Shown here one piece after another: positions 24,391 through 32,822 of a DNA stretch of 64,000 bases; within the stretch, counting starts at the first letter, position 1, and each line of letters opens with the position of its first letter. The notes beneath the pieces are model-generated. The model was not told the DNA's origin, ran no database searches, and saw nothing but the letters and a program-made list of their open reading frames with translations. The translations under genes and the position numbers were made by a program. The stretch covers positions 165,794-229,793 of the forward strand of contig NZ_MBTG01000009.1 of assembly GCF_002027705.1 (NCBI RefSeq). The letters run 5' to 3'. Origin of the DNA: Paenibacillus ferrarius (GTDB lineage: Bacteria; Bacillota; Bacilli; Paenibacillales; NBRC-103111).

Positions 24391-26196
24391 TTAGTTCACA
24401 TTGTTGTTGTATAAATTTCCGCCGCCTGTACGCGTGTCATTCACAGCCTTAGTACCCGTTGCCGCACTTGTCGCAAAGACGACATATCCGCTCGAATTAT
24501 CCAAGTTTACCGTATTGTTGTTAAACGAATTGTTCGTGCCGGTTGCATAGTCAGTTCCATGTGTGCGAACCTGGAAAGCATCCAGAATGTTCGCATTGCC
24601 GTTACGATAGCCTTGATTATAGCGAACAATCGTATTTACTCCTTTTACATCAACAAAGCTGTCTGCGCTGTTCTCACCACTGATGCCAGTTCCGTTAAAT
24701 GTGCAATATTCAATAATCGTACCGCTGGCGCCTTCTTTGACATCAATATGCTCAGCCGTAATGCCGCCATTGAAATTCGTATGGCTAATGACATTGCCTG
24801 TCACCACATGCTCGTAGTTGGAACTGGAATCTGAGCCTACATAAGCGCCTTCGCCATAACCCGCCTGATACTTCCCTGTATCGTAGATCAACGAATATTC
24901 CAGCGTATTGTAGGAGCTTCCATCACGGAAATGCACACCTTCATCCCCTACATTGTGTACATTGACATTGTTCAAAAGATTGCGGTTCCCATTGTCAATG
25001 ATGATCCCCTTTTGCGCATTCGTCACTTCGATATCGCGAATTTGCCAGTAGTCTCCGGTCAAGTGAATCCCGTAGGAGCCATCGTTCACATTCACCCCTT
25101 TCAAGATAGCGGGATTGGCGGCATCACAGCTTTTCAAGATGATGGGGTTGGCTGACGTTCCGTTTTTATCGGAGAAAAACAGACCTTGCCCGCCTGGATC
25201 ACCGCTGGTTGAACGATTACCGACATATGTGCCTGGCGCAATGGAAATGACCGTGCCGGCCGACGCATTTTTCAGAGCATTTTGAATCGCGGTTGTTGTA
25301 TTCAGTGCATTCGAGCAGCTTGGCGGTGCTGTTCCTCCAGTTGTTGTAACATTGATGCTGCTGCTTTGTGCCGATACATTCCCGGCTGCATCCTTCGCTT
25401 TGAGATAATAGCTATAAGCGGTTGAGGCGGTTAAACCTGTGTCGCTGGTCGAAGTGCCGCTGACGCTTTTGAGGAAAACGCCATTCCGATACACATCATA
25501 TCCGGTCACGCCAACGTTATCGGAAGAAGCGCTCCAGTTCAAATTAATTTGACTGCTGGACGCCGCCGTGCCTGTCAATCCCGTTGGAACCGTAGGCGCC
25601 TGCGTATCTCCCGTAGTGCCTCCGCCGCTCACGACGACAAGCTGCGGCTTGTTCGCTGCATTTTCACTGCTGTTTAGCGTTGTATATTTCCCAACGCTTT
25701 CTTGCAAGGCAAATGAAACGACAGCATCCCCAGCTGCTTCTGCCGTTACGTAGGAAGTCACGTCAATCTCGTTGTATGTGTTGGTTGTGTTGATGGGTAC
25801 ACTGCCTGCGGAACTGCCAACCGTTGGTTTGTTATTCCAAGTGATGGCTGATTGGGTCCAACTGTCCGTCGTCTGATATGCCGAGAGCACAGTTGAGGAG
25901 GAAGCGCTGCCATAAATGCGCAGCTTGGCACTTGTCACCCCAGACAAGCCTGTTAGATTGAATTTCAGGAAGGTAAGGCGAGCTGCGCTAGGGTCATTTT
26001 TGACATACAGCGATGTCGCTGTCCCAAAATTGGAAGCCGCATTCCCTTGATGCACGTAGGAATCATCCGATGGGCTGAGCGTAGTCGTAGCTGCGCTGGC
26101 AACCGTCGGGACGGCCATAACAATTAAGGATGATATTAAAGTGATCACCCCTGATCTACCTGTGAAACTTGCGAATTGTTTGATCAAACGAACCAT
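24391..26196 (-). CDS. Secreted beta-helix protein with CBM96-like and FnIII domains (polysaccharide-lyase-like)
   Basis: 601 residues. Signal peptide 1-35 (cleavage near SAATTT). Residues 36-190 form a DNRLRE/CBM96-type domain (DDSYVHQGNAASNFGTATSL). A fibronectin type III domain follows at about 200-290 (VPTGLTGTAASSSQINLNWS). From about 300 to 600 lies a right-handed parallel beta-helix (GTYVGNRS, YWQIRDIEVTNAQKGIIID, NVGDEGVHFRDG). The layout suggests an extracellular enzyme on pectin-like or uronic polysaccharides, but I cannot assign a PL family. AGGAGG is only 1 bp from this ATG, so a TTG at 26187 may be the true start. A cre-like site lies at 26218-26231, and the AraC regulator is encoded just upstream. 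Confidence 0.8.
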   Translation of the reverse strand: MVRLIKQFASFTGRSGVITLISSLIVMAVPTVASAATTTLSPSDDSYVHQGNAASNFGTATSLYVKNDPSAARLTFLKFNLTGLSGVTSAKLRIYGSASSSTVLSAYQTTDSWTQSAITWNNKPTVGSSAGSVPINTTNTYNEIDVTSYVTAEAAGDAVVSFALQESVGKYTTLNSSENAANKPQLVVVSGGGTTGDTQAPTVPTGLTGTAASSSQINLNWSASSDNVGVTGYDVYRNGVFLKSVSGTSTSDTGLTASTAYSYYLKAKDAAGNVSAQSSSINVTTTGGTAPPSCSNALNTTTAIQNALKNASAGTVISIAPGTYVGNRSTSGDPGGQGLFFSDKNGTSANPIILKSCDAANPAILKGVNVNDGSYGIHLTGDYWQIRDIEVTNAQKGIIIDNGNRNLLNNVNVHNVGDEGVHFRDGSSYNTLEYSLIYDTGKYQAGYGEGAYVGSDSSSNYEHVVTGNVISHTNFNGGITAEHIDVKEGASGTIIEYCTFNGTGISGENSADSFVDVKGVNTIVRYNQGYRNGNANILDAFQVRTHGTDYATGTNNSFNNNTVNLDNSSGYVVFATSAATGTKAVNDTRTGGGNLYNNNVN

Positions 26197-26217
26197 TCCT
26201 CCTATAAGATCTATTTT

Positions 26218-26231
26218 AGATAACGCTTACA
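26218..26231 (-). promoter_or_regulatory. cre-like CcpA site
   Basis: Minus strand TGTAAGCGTTATCT, one mismatch to TGWAANCGNTNWCA. It lies downstream of a TATACT -10 (26238-26243), where CcpA would repress the beta-helix gene. Confidence 0.5.
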
Positions 26232-26305
26232 TTCCTTAGTATAAAAGATTGCCAAACATCCATGTGCCAGTCTATTGCCCTAAATTTGCACTGTGTTGCG
26301 GTTAT

Positions 26306-27208
26306 TTAGAGCTGCATTCGGTAAACCTTGGGCGTTGTTCCTAAAACAGCTTTGAACACCCGACAGAAATAGGAGCCATTCAGAAATCCAACCTCTTGAG
26401 CTATGAAGCTCGCCGTTTTGGTTGTCGTTTCAAGCAGCAGGCATGCTTCCTTTAATCTGCGCGAGATAATAAACTCCGTGATGGAGCTGCCTGTCGACTG
26501 CCGAAACATATGGGATAAATAATACGTAGACAAATGAAGGTCTTCAGACATCCTGCTCAGATCAAATTTCTCTTTGTAGTGAAGCTCAATCCACTCTAGC
26601 ATTTGCATGGCCGTATGACTGAAACGCGGTTTGCCCTCATCTTCCTTCCCTTTATAAATTTCCTTCTCATACGGTTCAAGATGCCGAAGAATAGACAACA
26701 GGCAGAGGATAAATTCTTCTTGCTGCTTATTAGCGGGAGCGTTTTTAAGCTTTATATTCAAATTCTCAAACAAATTGGCAACATGCTGTTGCTGCGGCAA
26801 AACTTGACTTGTTAATTCCTTCTTCCAAAGAATGTTAAACCATTTGCGGATACCGTTAAAAGCCAGCAGCGCACCATCCAGCTTATATGGATCAAACATG
26901 AGGATGGAACGGATGAAAGGTCCTTTCATTTGTATCCGATGCAGTTGAAACGGCTGAAATACAAGCAATGTGCCAGGTTCGATGCTGAGCAATCGCTTGT
27001 TCACTTCCACAGTTCCATGACCTTCGTAGACAAAAAGAAATTCCATACAAGGATGAGCATGATAAATTTCCCAAGCCTGCTTGCGACAACACTTATAGTG
27101 ATTGAGATGAAATGGTTCTTTCCTTACATCAACACTTGTGCTTAACTTCAACAGCCATCCCTCCAGACTCCGGATAATGGAATGATTTGGACGTTCCATC
27201 GTGAGCAC
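26306..27208 (-). CDS. AraC-family regulator with cupin sensor
   Basis: 300 residues. An N-terminal cupin-like domain (about 45-150; HAHPCMEFLFVYEGHGTVEV, then LLVFQPFQLHRI) should bind a sugar. The C-terminal AraC double helix-turn-helix (about 205-300) includes LSRMSEDLHLSTYYLSHMFR and VGFLNGSYFCRVFKAVLGTT. It precedes the secreted beta-helix protein gene in the same direction with about 110 bp between, so it probably activates that gene. The start is uncertain (GTG 27208 or ATG 27199), as neither has a clear ribosome binding site. Confidence 0.9.
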   Translation of the reverse strand: MLTMERPNHSIIRSLEGWLLKLSTSVDVRKEPFHLNHYKCCRKQAWEIYHAHPCMEFLFVYEGHGTVEVNKRLLSIEPGTLLVFQPFQLHRIQMKGPFIRSILMFDPYKLDGALLAFNGIRKWFNILWKKELTSQVLPQQQHVANLFENLNIKLKNAPANKQQEEFILCLLSILRHLEPYEKEIYKGKEDEGKPRFSHTAMQMLEWIELHYKEKFDLSRMSEDLHLSTYYLSHMFRQSTGSSITEFIISRRLKEACLLLETTTKTASFIAQEVGFLNGSYFCRVFKAVLGTTPKVYRMQL

Positions 27209-27493
27209 ACTTTACCACAACTGCGCCAGGAATGATTGTGTAAATTCAAGGCTTTCCAGTGTTTTTTATGCATGAAAAAAGCACTATTAAGGCCATTCAA
27301 AGATGAGCAGCCTTGTTAAGAGGAATCCGGCATATGCTGCCCCCCTTCTCAACTACAATCCTTTTCTGCACCAATCAATAATAGTCATAACTGCTTCCAT
27401 CTTCGCATAGTGTATATAGTTGCTTATTACTGAAAGCAAAATGAAAAGTTGCTGAAAACAACTAATTACACTTATTTGAAGGGATGCTGATTT

Positions 27494-27982
27494 CGTATTC
27501 TTACTCTAGAAAAAATCCATTTTATTGAGACTCGGTGCATCAACCCGCAGGACGCAATCATTATTCGTCTACTCACAGAGGGCATTGCTCCTCACGAAAT
27601 CGTTTATTTGAAACAAGGCTCACTGGATGCAAAAAATCAATTACTTGCTGTCACAGATGCAATAGGAACCAAAAGATTCGTACATATCTCCAAAGCTTGC
27701 CTTGAACTTTATCAAAGCGCCCTCCGGCAAACGACCTATCTCATGAATCCCGGAGACCTTTCCAATAAGCAAAGATCTGTCGAGTTGCGCGACAGCGACT
27801 ACCTGATCAAGGTAAGCATGCAGGATTATATCGCGAATCGGAGCATGATCACGGAAATGGATTCCGTTATTTTGCGCACCATTTATATGAGACTTCGGCG
27901 CTTGGCAGACTTTTTCTCAACACCTGAGCTCACCTACTTGACCACAGTCAAACTTGAGCTTAAGCAGCCTGTTCATGCTTAG
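27494..27982 (+). CDS. Hypothetical protein of unknown family
   Basis: The frame is open from just after a TGA at 27488-27490 to the stop at 27982. The first usual start codon is a TTG at 27608 (124 residues), but the sequence upstream (FIETRCINPQDAIIIRLLTE, then GIAPHEIVYL) reads like real protein and is in frame. An unusual start such as ATT at 27497 behind GAAGGGA, or 5' truncation, is possible. The product is soluble and mixed alpha/beta (LRTIYMRLRRLADFFSTPEL). I recognise no family. Two strong terminators follow. The 280 bp before it show only a weak AGTG/CACT hairpin near 27258-27285. Confidence 0.5.
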   Translation, partial: RILTLEKIHFIETRCINPQDAIIIRLLTEGIAPHEIVYLKQGSLDAKNQLLAVTDAIGTKRFVHISKACLELYQSALRQTTYLMNPGDLSNKQRSVELRDSDYLIKVSMQDYIANRSMITEMDSVILRTIYMRLRRLADFFSTPELTYLTTVKLELKQPVHA

Positions 27983-27994
27983 CAGCTAATATTC

Positions 27995-28015
27995 AAAGGC
28001 CGATCGGCCTTTTTT
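27995..28015. terminator. Intrinsic terminator
   Basis: Perfect palindrome AAAGGCCGATCGGCCTTT plus a T-run just after the hypothetical gene. Confidence 0.85.
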
Positions 28016-28020
28016 ACCAT

Positions 28021-28057
28021 AAAAAAGACGTTTTCGGCATCCGAAAACGTCTTTTTA
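28021..28057. terminator. Second, bidirectional terminator
   Basis: AAAAAGACGTTTTCGG / CCGAAAACGTCTTTTT stem with A and T tracts on either side. The stretch 28058-28260 shows no convincing gene. Confidence 0.85.
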
Positions 28058-28254
28058 TTTGGCGATATCAACACGTAGTCGCTCCTCTTCGAATAGCCAG
28101 TTCGATTCAGAGCTTCATTTACGATCCGAACAAGATGATGTGCTGGGATATTATTACTCCAAAAGAAACCACTCCTGCGAGTTCAATGGTTGCTCGACAC
28201 TTCCATATTACCAAGGGTGGCTTCTTTTGGTTTTACAAATTTATGCTGCCTTCC

Positions 28255-28304
28255 TCGCGCGTTGAGACTGCCTTTTCGGCAGGCTCAGCCTACCTCAACG
28301 CGAG
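28255..28304. repeat. Large hairpin repeat (GAGACTGC family), copy 1
   Basis: Stem CGCGTTGAG...CTCAACGCG with an inner GCCTGCCGAAAAGGCAG hairpin, overlapping the 3' end of the ROK gene. The core GAGACTGCCTTTTCGGCAGG, then CTCAGCCTAC, recurs with changes at 42681-42712. Confidence 0.5.
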
Positions 28305-29281
28305 CTCGCTGCCTTAACTAAAGGATACTCCCAGATTTGCAGCGCAGCGCCAATCATTCCACTCCAATTGCCATGGTACGCCAATTCGATTCGAACGCCC
28401 TCCCGCATCGAAGGCATGGATCTGCGTGTCACTTCGTTCCTGATCCCCTCGAGCAACGGCTCGCCCGCCTCAGCGACCCCGCCGCCAATCACGATTAATG
28501 CCGGATTGAACATATGGATGAATGACGCCATTGCGGCGCCAAGCGCAGCTATCGTCTCATCCATAATCTCTGTCGCAGTAACATCCCCTGCCCGCCAGCG
28601 CGCAAACACCATGCGCGAATCCAATGATTCCTCCCGGCTTCCGATTCGCGCCAGCCGTTCCAGCATGCGCCGAGCTATATTCGTTCCTGACGCATACTGC
28701 TCAAGGCAGCCGATCCCACCGCAAAGGCAGGGCAGTCCGTTAAAATCTACGGACAGGTGGCCTAACTCTCCCCCTGCTCCCCAACAACCGTGAACCAGCT
28801 GGCCATTCACAACAATAGCACCGCCTACGCCTGTACCCAGCGCCAGACAAAGAAAATGATCCACACCTTTGCCTGCTCCAAGATGCTTCTCTGTCAAAGC
28901 CAATACGTTTACATCGTTGTCGACAATCGTTGGCAGCGCAAATCGCTCCTGCAGCAAACTGCGAAGTGGAGTCCCCGCATAGCCAGGGAGGATGTCGGAA
29001 GCTGAACGAATGCTGCCTTCCTCCCAGTCGACTTGACCGGCACTGCCTACGCCAATTCCTTTGTAGCGAAGGTTTGGCTGCTTCATACTTCCCTCAGCAA
29101 TCAATTGTTGAATGGCTTGCTGCACGCGATCTGCGGTATCCACCTGACCAGCGCATGTCGCTAGACTAACGGTGTGCAGCACCTCGCCCTGCGAGGTGAC
29201 CACACCGGCATTAATTTTGGTTCCGCCGATATCGACACCAATGGCATAGTCCGAATTCGGATCATGAAGGTTCATTTCCAT
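28295..29281 (-). CDS. nanK: ROK-family sugar kinase (probable N-acetylmannosamine kinase)
   Basis: 328 residues. The ATP-binding motif VDIGGTKINAG (about 15-25) is followed by VDNDVNVLAL, the ExGH-type motif GGELGHLS and the zinc-site motif CLCGGIGCLEQYASG. There is no helix-turn-helix, so it is an enzyme and not a NagC-type repressor. It lies 20 bp after nanE and downstream of a NanA-type lyase gene. Its likely reaction is ATP-dependent phosphorylation of N-acetylmannosamine in the cytoplasm, the substrate of NanE after phosphorylation. Glucokinase is the alternative if the operon assignment is wrong. Confidence 0.8.
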   Translation of the reverse strand: MEMNLHDPNSDYAIGVDIGGTKINAGVVTSQGEVLHTVSLATCAGQVDTADRVQQAIQQLIAEGSMKQPNLRYKGIGVGSAGQVDWEEGSIRSASDILPGYAGTPLRSLLQERFALPTIVDNDVNVLALTEKHLGAGKGVDHFLCLALGTGVGGAIVVNGQLVHGCWGAGGELGHLSVDFNGLPCLCGGIGCLEQYASGTNIARRMLERLARIGSREESLDSRMVFARWRAGDVTATEIMDETIAALGAAMASFIHMFNPALIVIGGGVAEAGEPLLEGIRNEVTRRSMPSMREGVRIELAYHGNWSGMIGAALQIWEYPLVKAASSR

Positions 29282-29301
29282 GGATTAGCCGCCCCCTGCC
29301 C

Positions 29302-29982
29302 CTAAAGATTGCGCAGCGCTTGAACATAACGTGCGGTGATTAATTGCGGCCTAGTAATGGCGCTCCCCACCACGACGTAGGCTGCCCCTGTTGCCAACGC
29401 TTTAGCGGCATCCTCCGGAGTCCAAATACGTCCTTCAGCAACAACAGGGACTTTCACTTTCTCCACTAACTGCTGAAGCAGCTCAAAATCCGGCTCCTCA
29501 GCCTGCCTGCTGTAAGAGGTATAGCCGGAAAGGGTGGTCCCGATGTAATCCACACCCAATTGTTCCGCTGCAAGTCCTTCTTCCAGTGTAGAAATATCCG
29601 CCATAACGGCGATCCCCATCTTGTGGGCATAGGCAATGAGCGGTTTCACAGTTTCCAATCGGCCTTCTCGATCCGTCACATCCAAGGCAACAATGTCCGC
29701 TCCTGCCATCACAATTGCCTTCACTTCATCTATCGTTGGCGTAATGAATATGTCCGATCCTTCGATATCCTTTTTGATAAGACCAATGACAGGCACATCC
29801 ACCTCTTGTTTGATCTTGACAATATCGACAACCCCATTCGTCCGAATGCCTATCGCACCCGCACTCACCGCAGCTCTTGCCATTTTGGCCATCGTATCTC
29901 CACCATGAAGCGGCTCATCAGCAAGCGCCTGACAAGAGACAATTAATCCTTTGACCGTAAAAATGTCGCGAGGTCCGTTCAT
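29302..29982 (-). CDS. nanE: N-acetylmannosamine-6-phosphate 2-epimerase
   Basis: 226 residues, the usual NanE length. A TIM barrel with family motifs: VSCQALADEPLHG near the N-terminus, GAIGIRTNG, VPVIGLIKKD, ADIVALDVTDR, GTTLSGYT and VVAEGRIWTPEDA. It converts ManNAc-6-P to GlcNAc-6-P, feeding amino-sugar catabolism. The ATG overlaps the stop of the upstream lyase gene by 4 bp, so translation is coupled. Together with the lyase and ROK kinase it forms the standard sialic-acid route. Confidence 0.93.
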   Translation of the reverse strand: MNGPRDIFTVKGLIVSCQALADEPLHGGDTMAKMARAAVSAGAIGIRTNGVVDIVKIKQEVDVPVIGLIKKDIEGSDIFITPTIDEVKAIVMAGADIVALDVTDREGRLETVKPLIAYAHKMGIAVMADISTLEEGLAAEQLGVDYIGTTLSGYTSYSRQAEEPDFELLQQLVEKVKVPVVAEGRIWTPEDAAKALATGAAYVVVGSAITRPQLITARYVQALRNL

Positions 29983-30908
29983 TCTTGTACGACCCCTTCA
30001 GCTTGCGAAATATAGCTTAAGATCCGCTGGTTTAATTCCTCTACACGCTTCAATTCAGCAGCTGGGATCGGCAGCAGCGGCAGCCTTGGTTCGCCGGTAT
30101 CATAGCCACGGAGTTTTAAGATAGCTTTGCAAGCTCCATATAAGGATGGGAAGGACAGCAATTCGACAATAAGCTCATTGACGATAAACTGCCATTTCTG
30201 AGCCTCGGCCATTTGCCCTTGGACATAGCAGCTTTCGATTTTCAGAAAAAGCTCTGGCATAACGCCATAAGTACCGCCGATTCCTCCATCTGCGCCTATG
30301 CTTCGTCCAGCCAAGTATTGTTCGTCAGGACCATTAAGGACCAAGAAATCTTTCCCTCCGGCAGCCTTGAACTGCTGCAGCTCAAAGGTGCTTTCGGCGG
30401 AGATTTTGACACCGATGACTTTGTCTTGTTCCGCCATTTTGACTAGAAGACTCTTCGATAATTGGAAGCCCGTCGTTTGTGGAATATGGTAAATAATGAA
30501 TGGCAAATCGGTGCTGTCAACGATTTCTTGCCAATGTGTTTCCACACTTTGAGGCGATAGACGGTAATAAATGGCTGGCACGGCAGACACGGCATGCGCC
30601 CCTACAGCTTCGGCATGGCGAGCCAGCTCTACACTGTCATGGGTAGCAGCAGCACCGACATGCGCGATAATCGTCAGCTCTTGGCCAACTTCTGCCACAA
30701 CAGCCTCCAGCATTTGCTTGCGCTCTTCCACCGATTGCAGCATGCCTTCTCCTGAACTTCCTCCTACATACAGCCCTTTTACACCTGATTTGGCATAGTA
30801 ACGCGCTAGTTGTCTTGCGGCTTCTTGATCAACGTCACCTGCCTCGTTATAGCTTGAATACATGGCAATCGTTATCCCTTTAAAGCGTTCTAAGTCATAA
30901 GTTCTCAT
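29979..30908 (-). CDS. nanA: N-acetylneuraminate lyase (DHDPS/NAL family)
   Basis: 309 residues from the ATG at 30908, which GGAGGT precedes by 9 bp; an upstream ATG at 30947 overlapping the permease stop would put this site inside the gene. Class I aldolase TIM barrel: YVGGSSGEGMLQSVEER, the Tyr motif FIIYHIPQTTG, and the Schiff-base Lys in VIGVKISAE. In this context it splits N-acetylneuraminate into N-acetylmannosamine and pyruvate. Dihydrodipicolinate synthase is the main alternative in the family, but GGSSGEG and the NanE/ROK neighbours argue for the lyase. Confidence 0.85.
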   Translation of the reverse strand: MRTYDLERFKGITIAMYSSYNEAGDVDQEAARQLARYYAKSGVKGLYVGGSSGEGMLQSVEERKQMLEAVVAEVGQELTIIAHVGAAATHDSVELARHAEAVGAHAVSAVPAIYYRLSPQSVETHWQEIVDSTDLPFIIYHIPQTTGFQLSKSLLVKMAEQDKVIGVKISAESTFELQQFKAAGGKDFLVLNGPDEQYLAGRSIGADGGIGGTYGVMPELFLKIESCYVQGQMAEAQKWQFIVNELIVELLSFPSLYGACKAILKLRGYDTGEPRLPLLPIPAAELKRVEELNQRILSYISQAEGVVQE

Positions 30909-30946
30909 TATGTTCCTACCTCCGAGTTTTTTTCTCTCTTCGTTCA

Positions 30947-31840
30947 TTACCCTTTTACAGCACCCATCGTAATCCCTTGTGTAAATGCTTTCTGGAAAAT
31001 GAGGAATATCGCAATCATCGGCACGGAAGCAAGTGCCGCACCTGCCATCAACACGCCATAGTTGGTCAAAAATTCACTTTGCGTCGTCATCATGGAGACA
31101 CCAAGCGGAAGCGTCATCATGGACGTGGAGCGAACCATAATCAATTGGCTGAAGTAGTCATTCCATGAAGCAATGAAGGTGAAAATAGCCAAAGCGCCCA
31201 AAGCAGGCTTAAGCAGCGGCAAAACAATTGTTGAAAACAAGCGAATTTCCGAGCAGCCATCCATTTTCGCCGCCTCGATCAATTCACCTGGAATGGTTTG
31301 CGCGAACTGTTTCATCAGGAATACGCCAAACGGCCAGCCGATCGCCGGCAAAATGAGTCCATGGTACGTGTTGACCCAACCGAAGTTAGCCAACATGGTA
31401 AACAGCGGAACAAGAATAACTTGCTTAGGCAGTGCCATCGCCGCAATAAACATCGTGAAGATGATTTTTCTGCCGGGAAATAATTTCTTGGCAAGCACAT
31501 AACCAGCCGTCGAAGAAACAAGGCACACCGCCGCCATTTCAACGACAGATATGATAAAGCTGTTCAGCGTCCAGCGCCAAATCGGGTTTTTGAACAGTTC
31601 CAGCCAGTTGCTCAAGGTCGGTTTAAGCGGGAACCACTCCGGCGGAATGGCTGTCGCTACAGTTTGAATTTTAAAAGCTCCTGTCACAATCCAATAAAAC
31701 GGAAAGATAAAAACTAGCGTCGATATCAGCAACAAAACAGTAGAAAGCACCTTCATCGGGGTCCATTCTCGTTTTAAACTGTTTTTGCTTTTGCGCCTAA
31801 GGTGTTGGGCATGTACTTGCACATGTGCATTTGATGTCAT
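30947..31840 (-). CDS. CUT1 ABC permease (MalG type) of the sialic-acid type operon
   Basis: 297 residues with six membrane segments. The EAA loop ELIEAAKMDGCSEIRLFSTI, then VLPLLKP, and the ending TQGITMGAVKG are typical. The start follows AGGAGG by 5 bp and lies 9 bp after the partner permease. It works with the permease at 31850-32746 and the lipoprotein at 32823-34208. The catabolic genes directly downstream suggest sialic acid or sialylated glycan as substrate. Confidence 0.92.
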   Translation of the reverse strand: MTSNAHVQVHAQHLRRKSKNSLKREWTPMKVLSTVLLLISTLVFIFPFYWIVTGAFKIQTVATAIPPEWFPLKPTLSNWLELFKNPIWRWTLNSFIISVVEMAAVCLVSSTAGYVLAKKLFPGRKIIFTMFIAAMALPKQVILVPLFTMLANFGWVNTYHGLILPAIGWPFGVFLMKQFAQTIPGELIEAAKMDGCSEIRLFSTIVLPLLKPALGALAIFTFIASWNDYFSQLIMVRSTSMMTLPLGVSMMTTQSEFLTNYGVLMAGAALASVPMIAIFLIFQKAFTQGITMGAVKG

Positions 31841-31849
31841 GATGGCCTC

Positions 31850-32746
31850 CTAGTACTCTACATCGCTGCCGAAATATTTGAATTGGATCGTTGAGATGAT
31901 TCCGATCACGATCGCCAACAGAATGCCCATCGCGGAAGCAATTCCGAAGTGCCCGAGTAGAAATGCTTGTTCATATACGCCGTACATGACAGTGGATGTG
32001 CTATAAACAGGACCACCTGATGTTAGCAATTGGATGAGCGCGAAGCACTGAAACGTATTAATCGTAGTAATAACAATGACGTAGAGATTGGTCGGCATCA
32101 GCATCGGCCACACGATTTTCAAGAAAATCTGCCATGGTGTTGCACGGTCGATCTCCGCTGCCTCAATATAGGAAGTGGGAATGTTGCCCAACGAAGCGAC
32201 ATACAGAATGATCGGCTGACCGACCGATGTGGTGATTAAAACAGCTATGATGGCTAATAGAGCAGTTCTCGTATCGCCTAACCAGGATATAGGCTCAAAC
32301 CCAAGCATGCCTGTCAAATAATTGAGAATTCCATAGTTTGGATGATAAATCCATCCCCAAACGACCGTAATGCTTACGACCGAGGATACAGCCGGCAAAT
32401 AAAAAACGCCTCTGAAAAAGGATCTGGAAAATTCCTTCATTTTATAAATGTTAACAGCCACGAAAACGGAAAACACAATGACGATAGGAACCGCTATCAC
32501 AACAAGCAATATCGTATTTCGCATGGACTTCAGGAACGTTTCGTTATGAAATAAAGAGACATAATTATCTAGTCCGACAAAGTCAAAATTCCGCAGTGAA
32601 TAATCAAAAAAACTAATATAAACGCCTCTTAGCATCGGATATGCGACAAAAACCAGAAAAAATCCAAACGCTGGAAGTAAAAAGAGATAGCTCATCAGCC
32701 AGTCGCGTATGACAAATTTTCTCGATTTGCTAACCGTTGCCTCCAT
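31850..32746 (-). CDS. CUT1 ABC permease (MalF type) of the sialic-acid type operon
   Basis: 298 residues, six membrane segments, EAA loop TSYIEAAEIDRATPWQIFLK followed by IVWPMLMPTN. In place of the common EIDGA it has EIDRA, a minor variation. GGGGAGAAGG precedes the ATG. A hairpin at 32779-32806 separates it from the binding-protein gene. Confidence 0.92.
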   Translation of the reverse strand: MEATVSKSRKFVIRDWLMSYLFLLPAFGFFLVFVAYPMLRGVYISFFDYSLRNFDFVGLDNYVSLFHNETFLKSMRNTILLVVIAVPIVIVFSVFVAVNIYKMKEFSRSFFRGVFYLPAVSSVVSITVVWGWIYHPNYGILNYLTGMLGFEPISWLGDTRTALLAIIAVLITTSVGQPIILYVASLGNIPTSYIEAAEIDRATPWQIFLKIVWPMLMPTNLYVIVITTINTFQCFALIQLLTSGGPVYSTSTVMYGVYEQAFLLGHFGIASAMGILLAIVIGIISTIQFKYFGSDVEY

Positions 32747-32778
32747 TTCCTTCTCCCCATTTCATGTGTTTAGTGAAA

Positions 32779-32806
32779 GGAGCAGCGCTGCTTGCTACGC
32801 TACTCC
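32779..32806 (-). promoter_or_regulatory. Intercistronic hairpin between binding protein and permease
   Basis: Minus-strand stem GGAGTAGCG / CGCTGCTCC (one G-U pair) without a T-run; the position matches hairpins in the other two CUT1 loci. Confidence 0.5.
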
Positions 32807-32822
32807 ACTCTCCAAATGTGCT

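Noticed and set aside
28059..28317. Small plus-strand reading frames after the double terminator
   Set aside because: No ribosome binding site, and they run into a hairpin repeat and the 3' end of the ROK gene.
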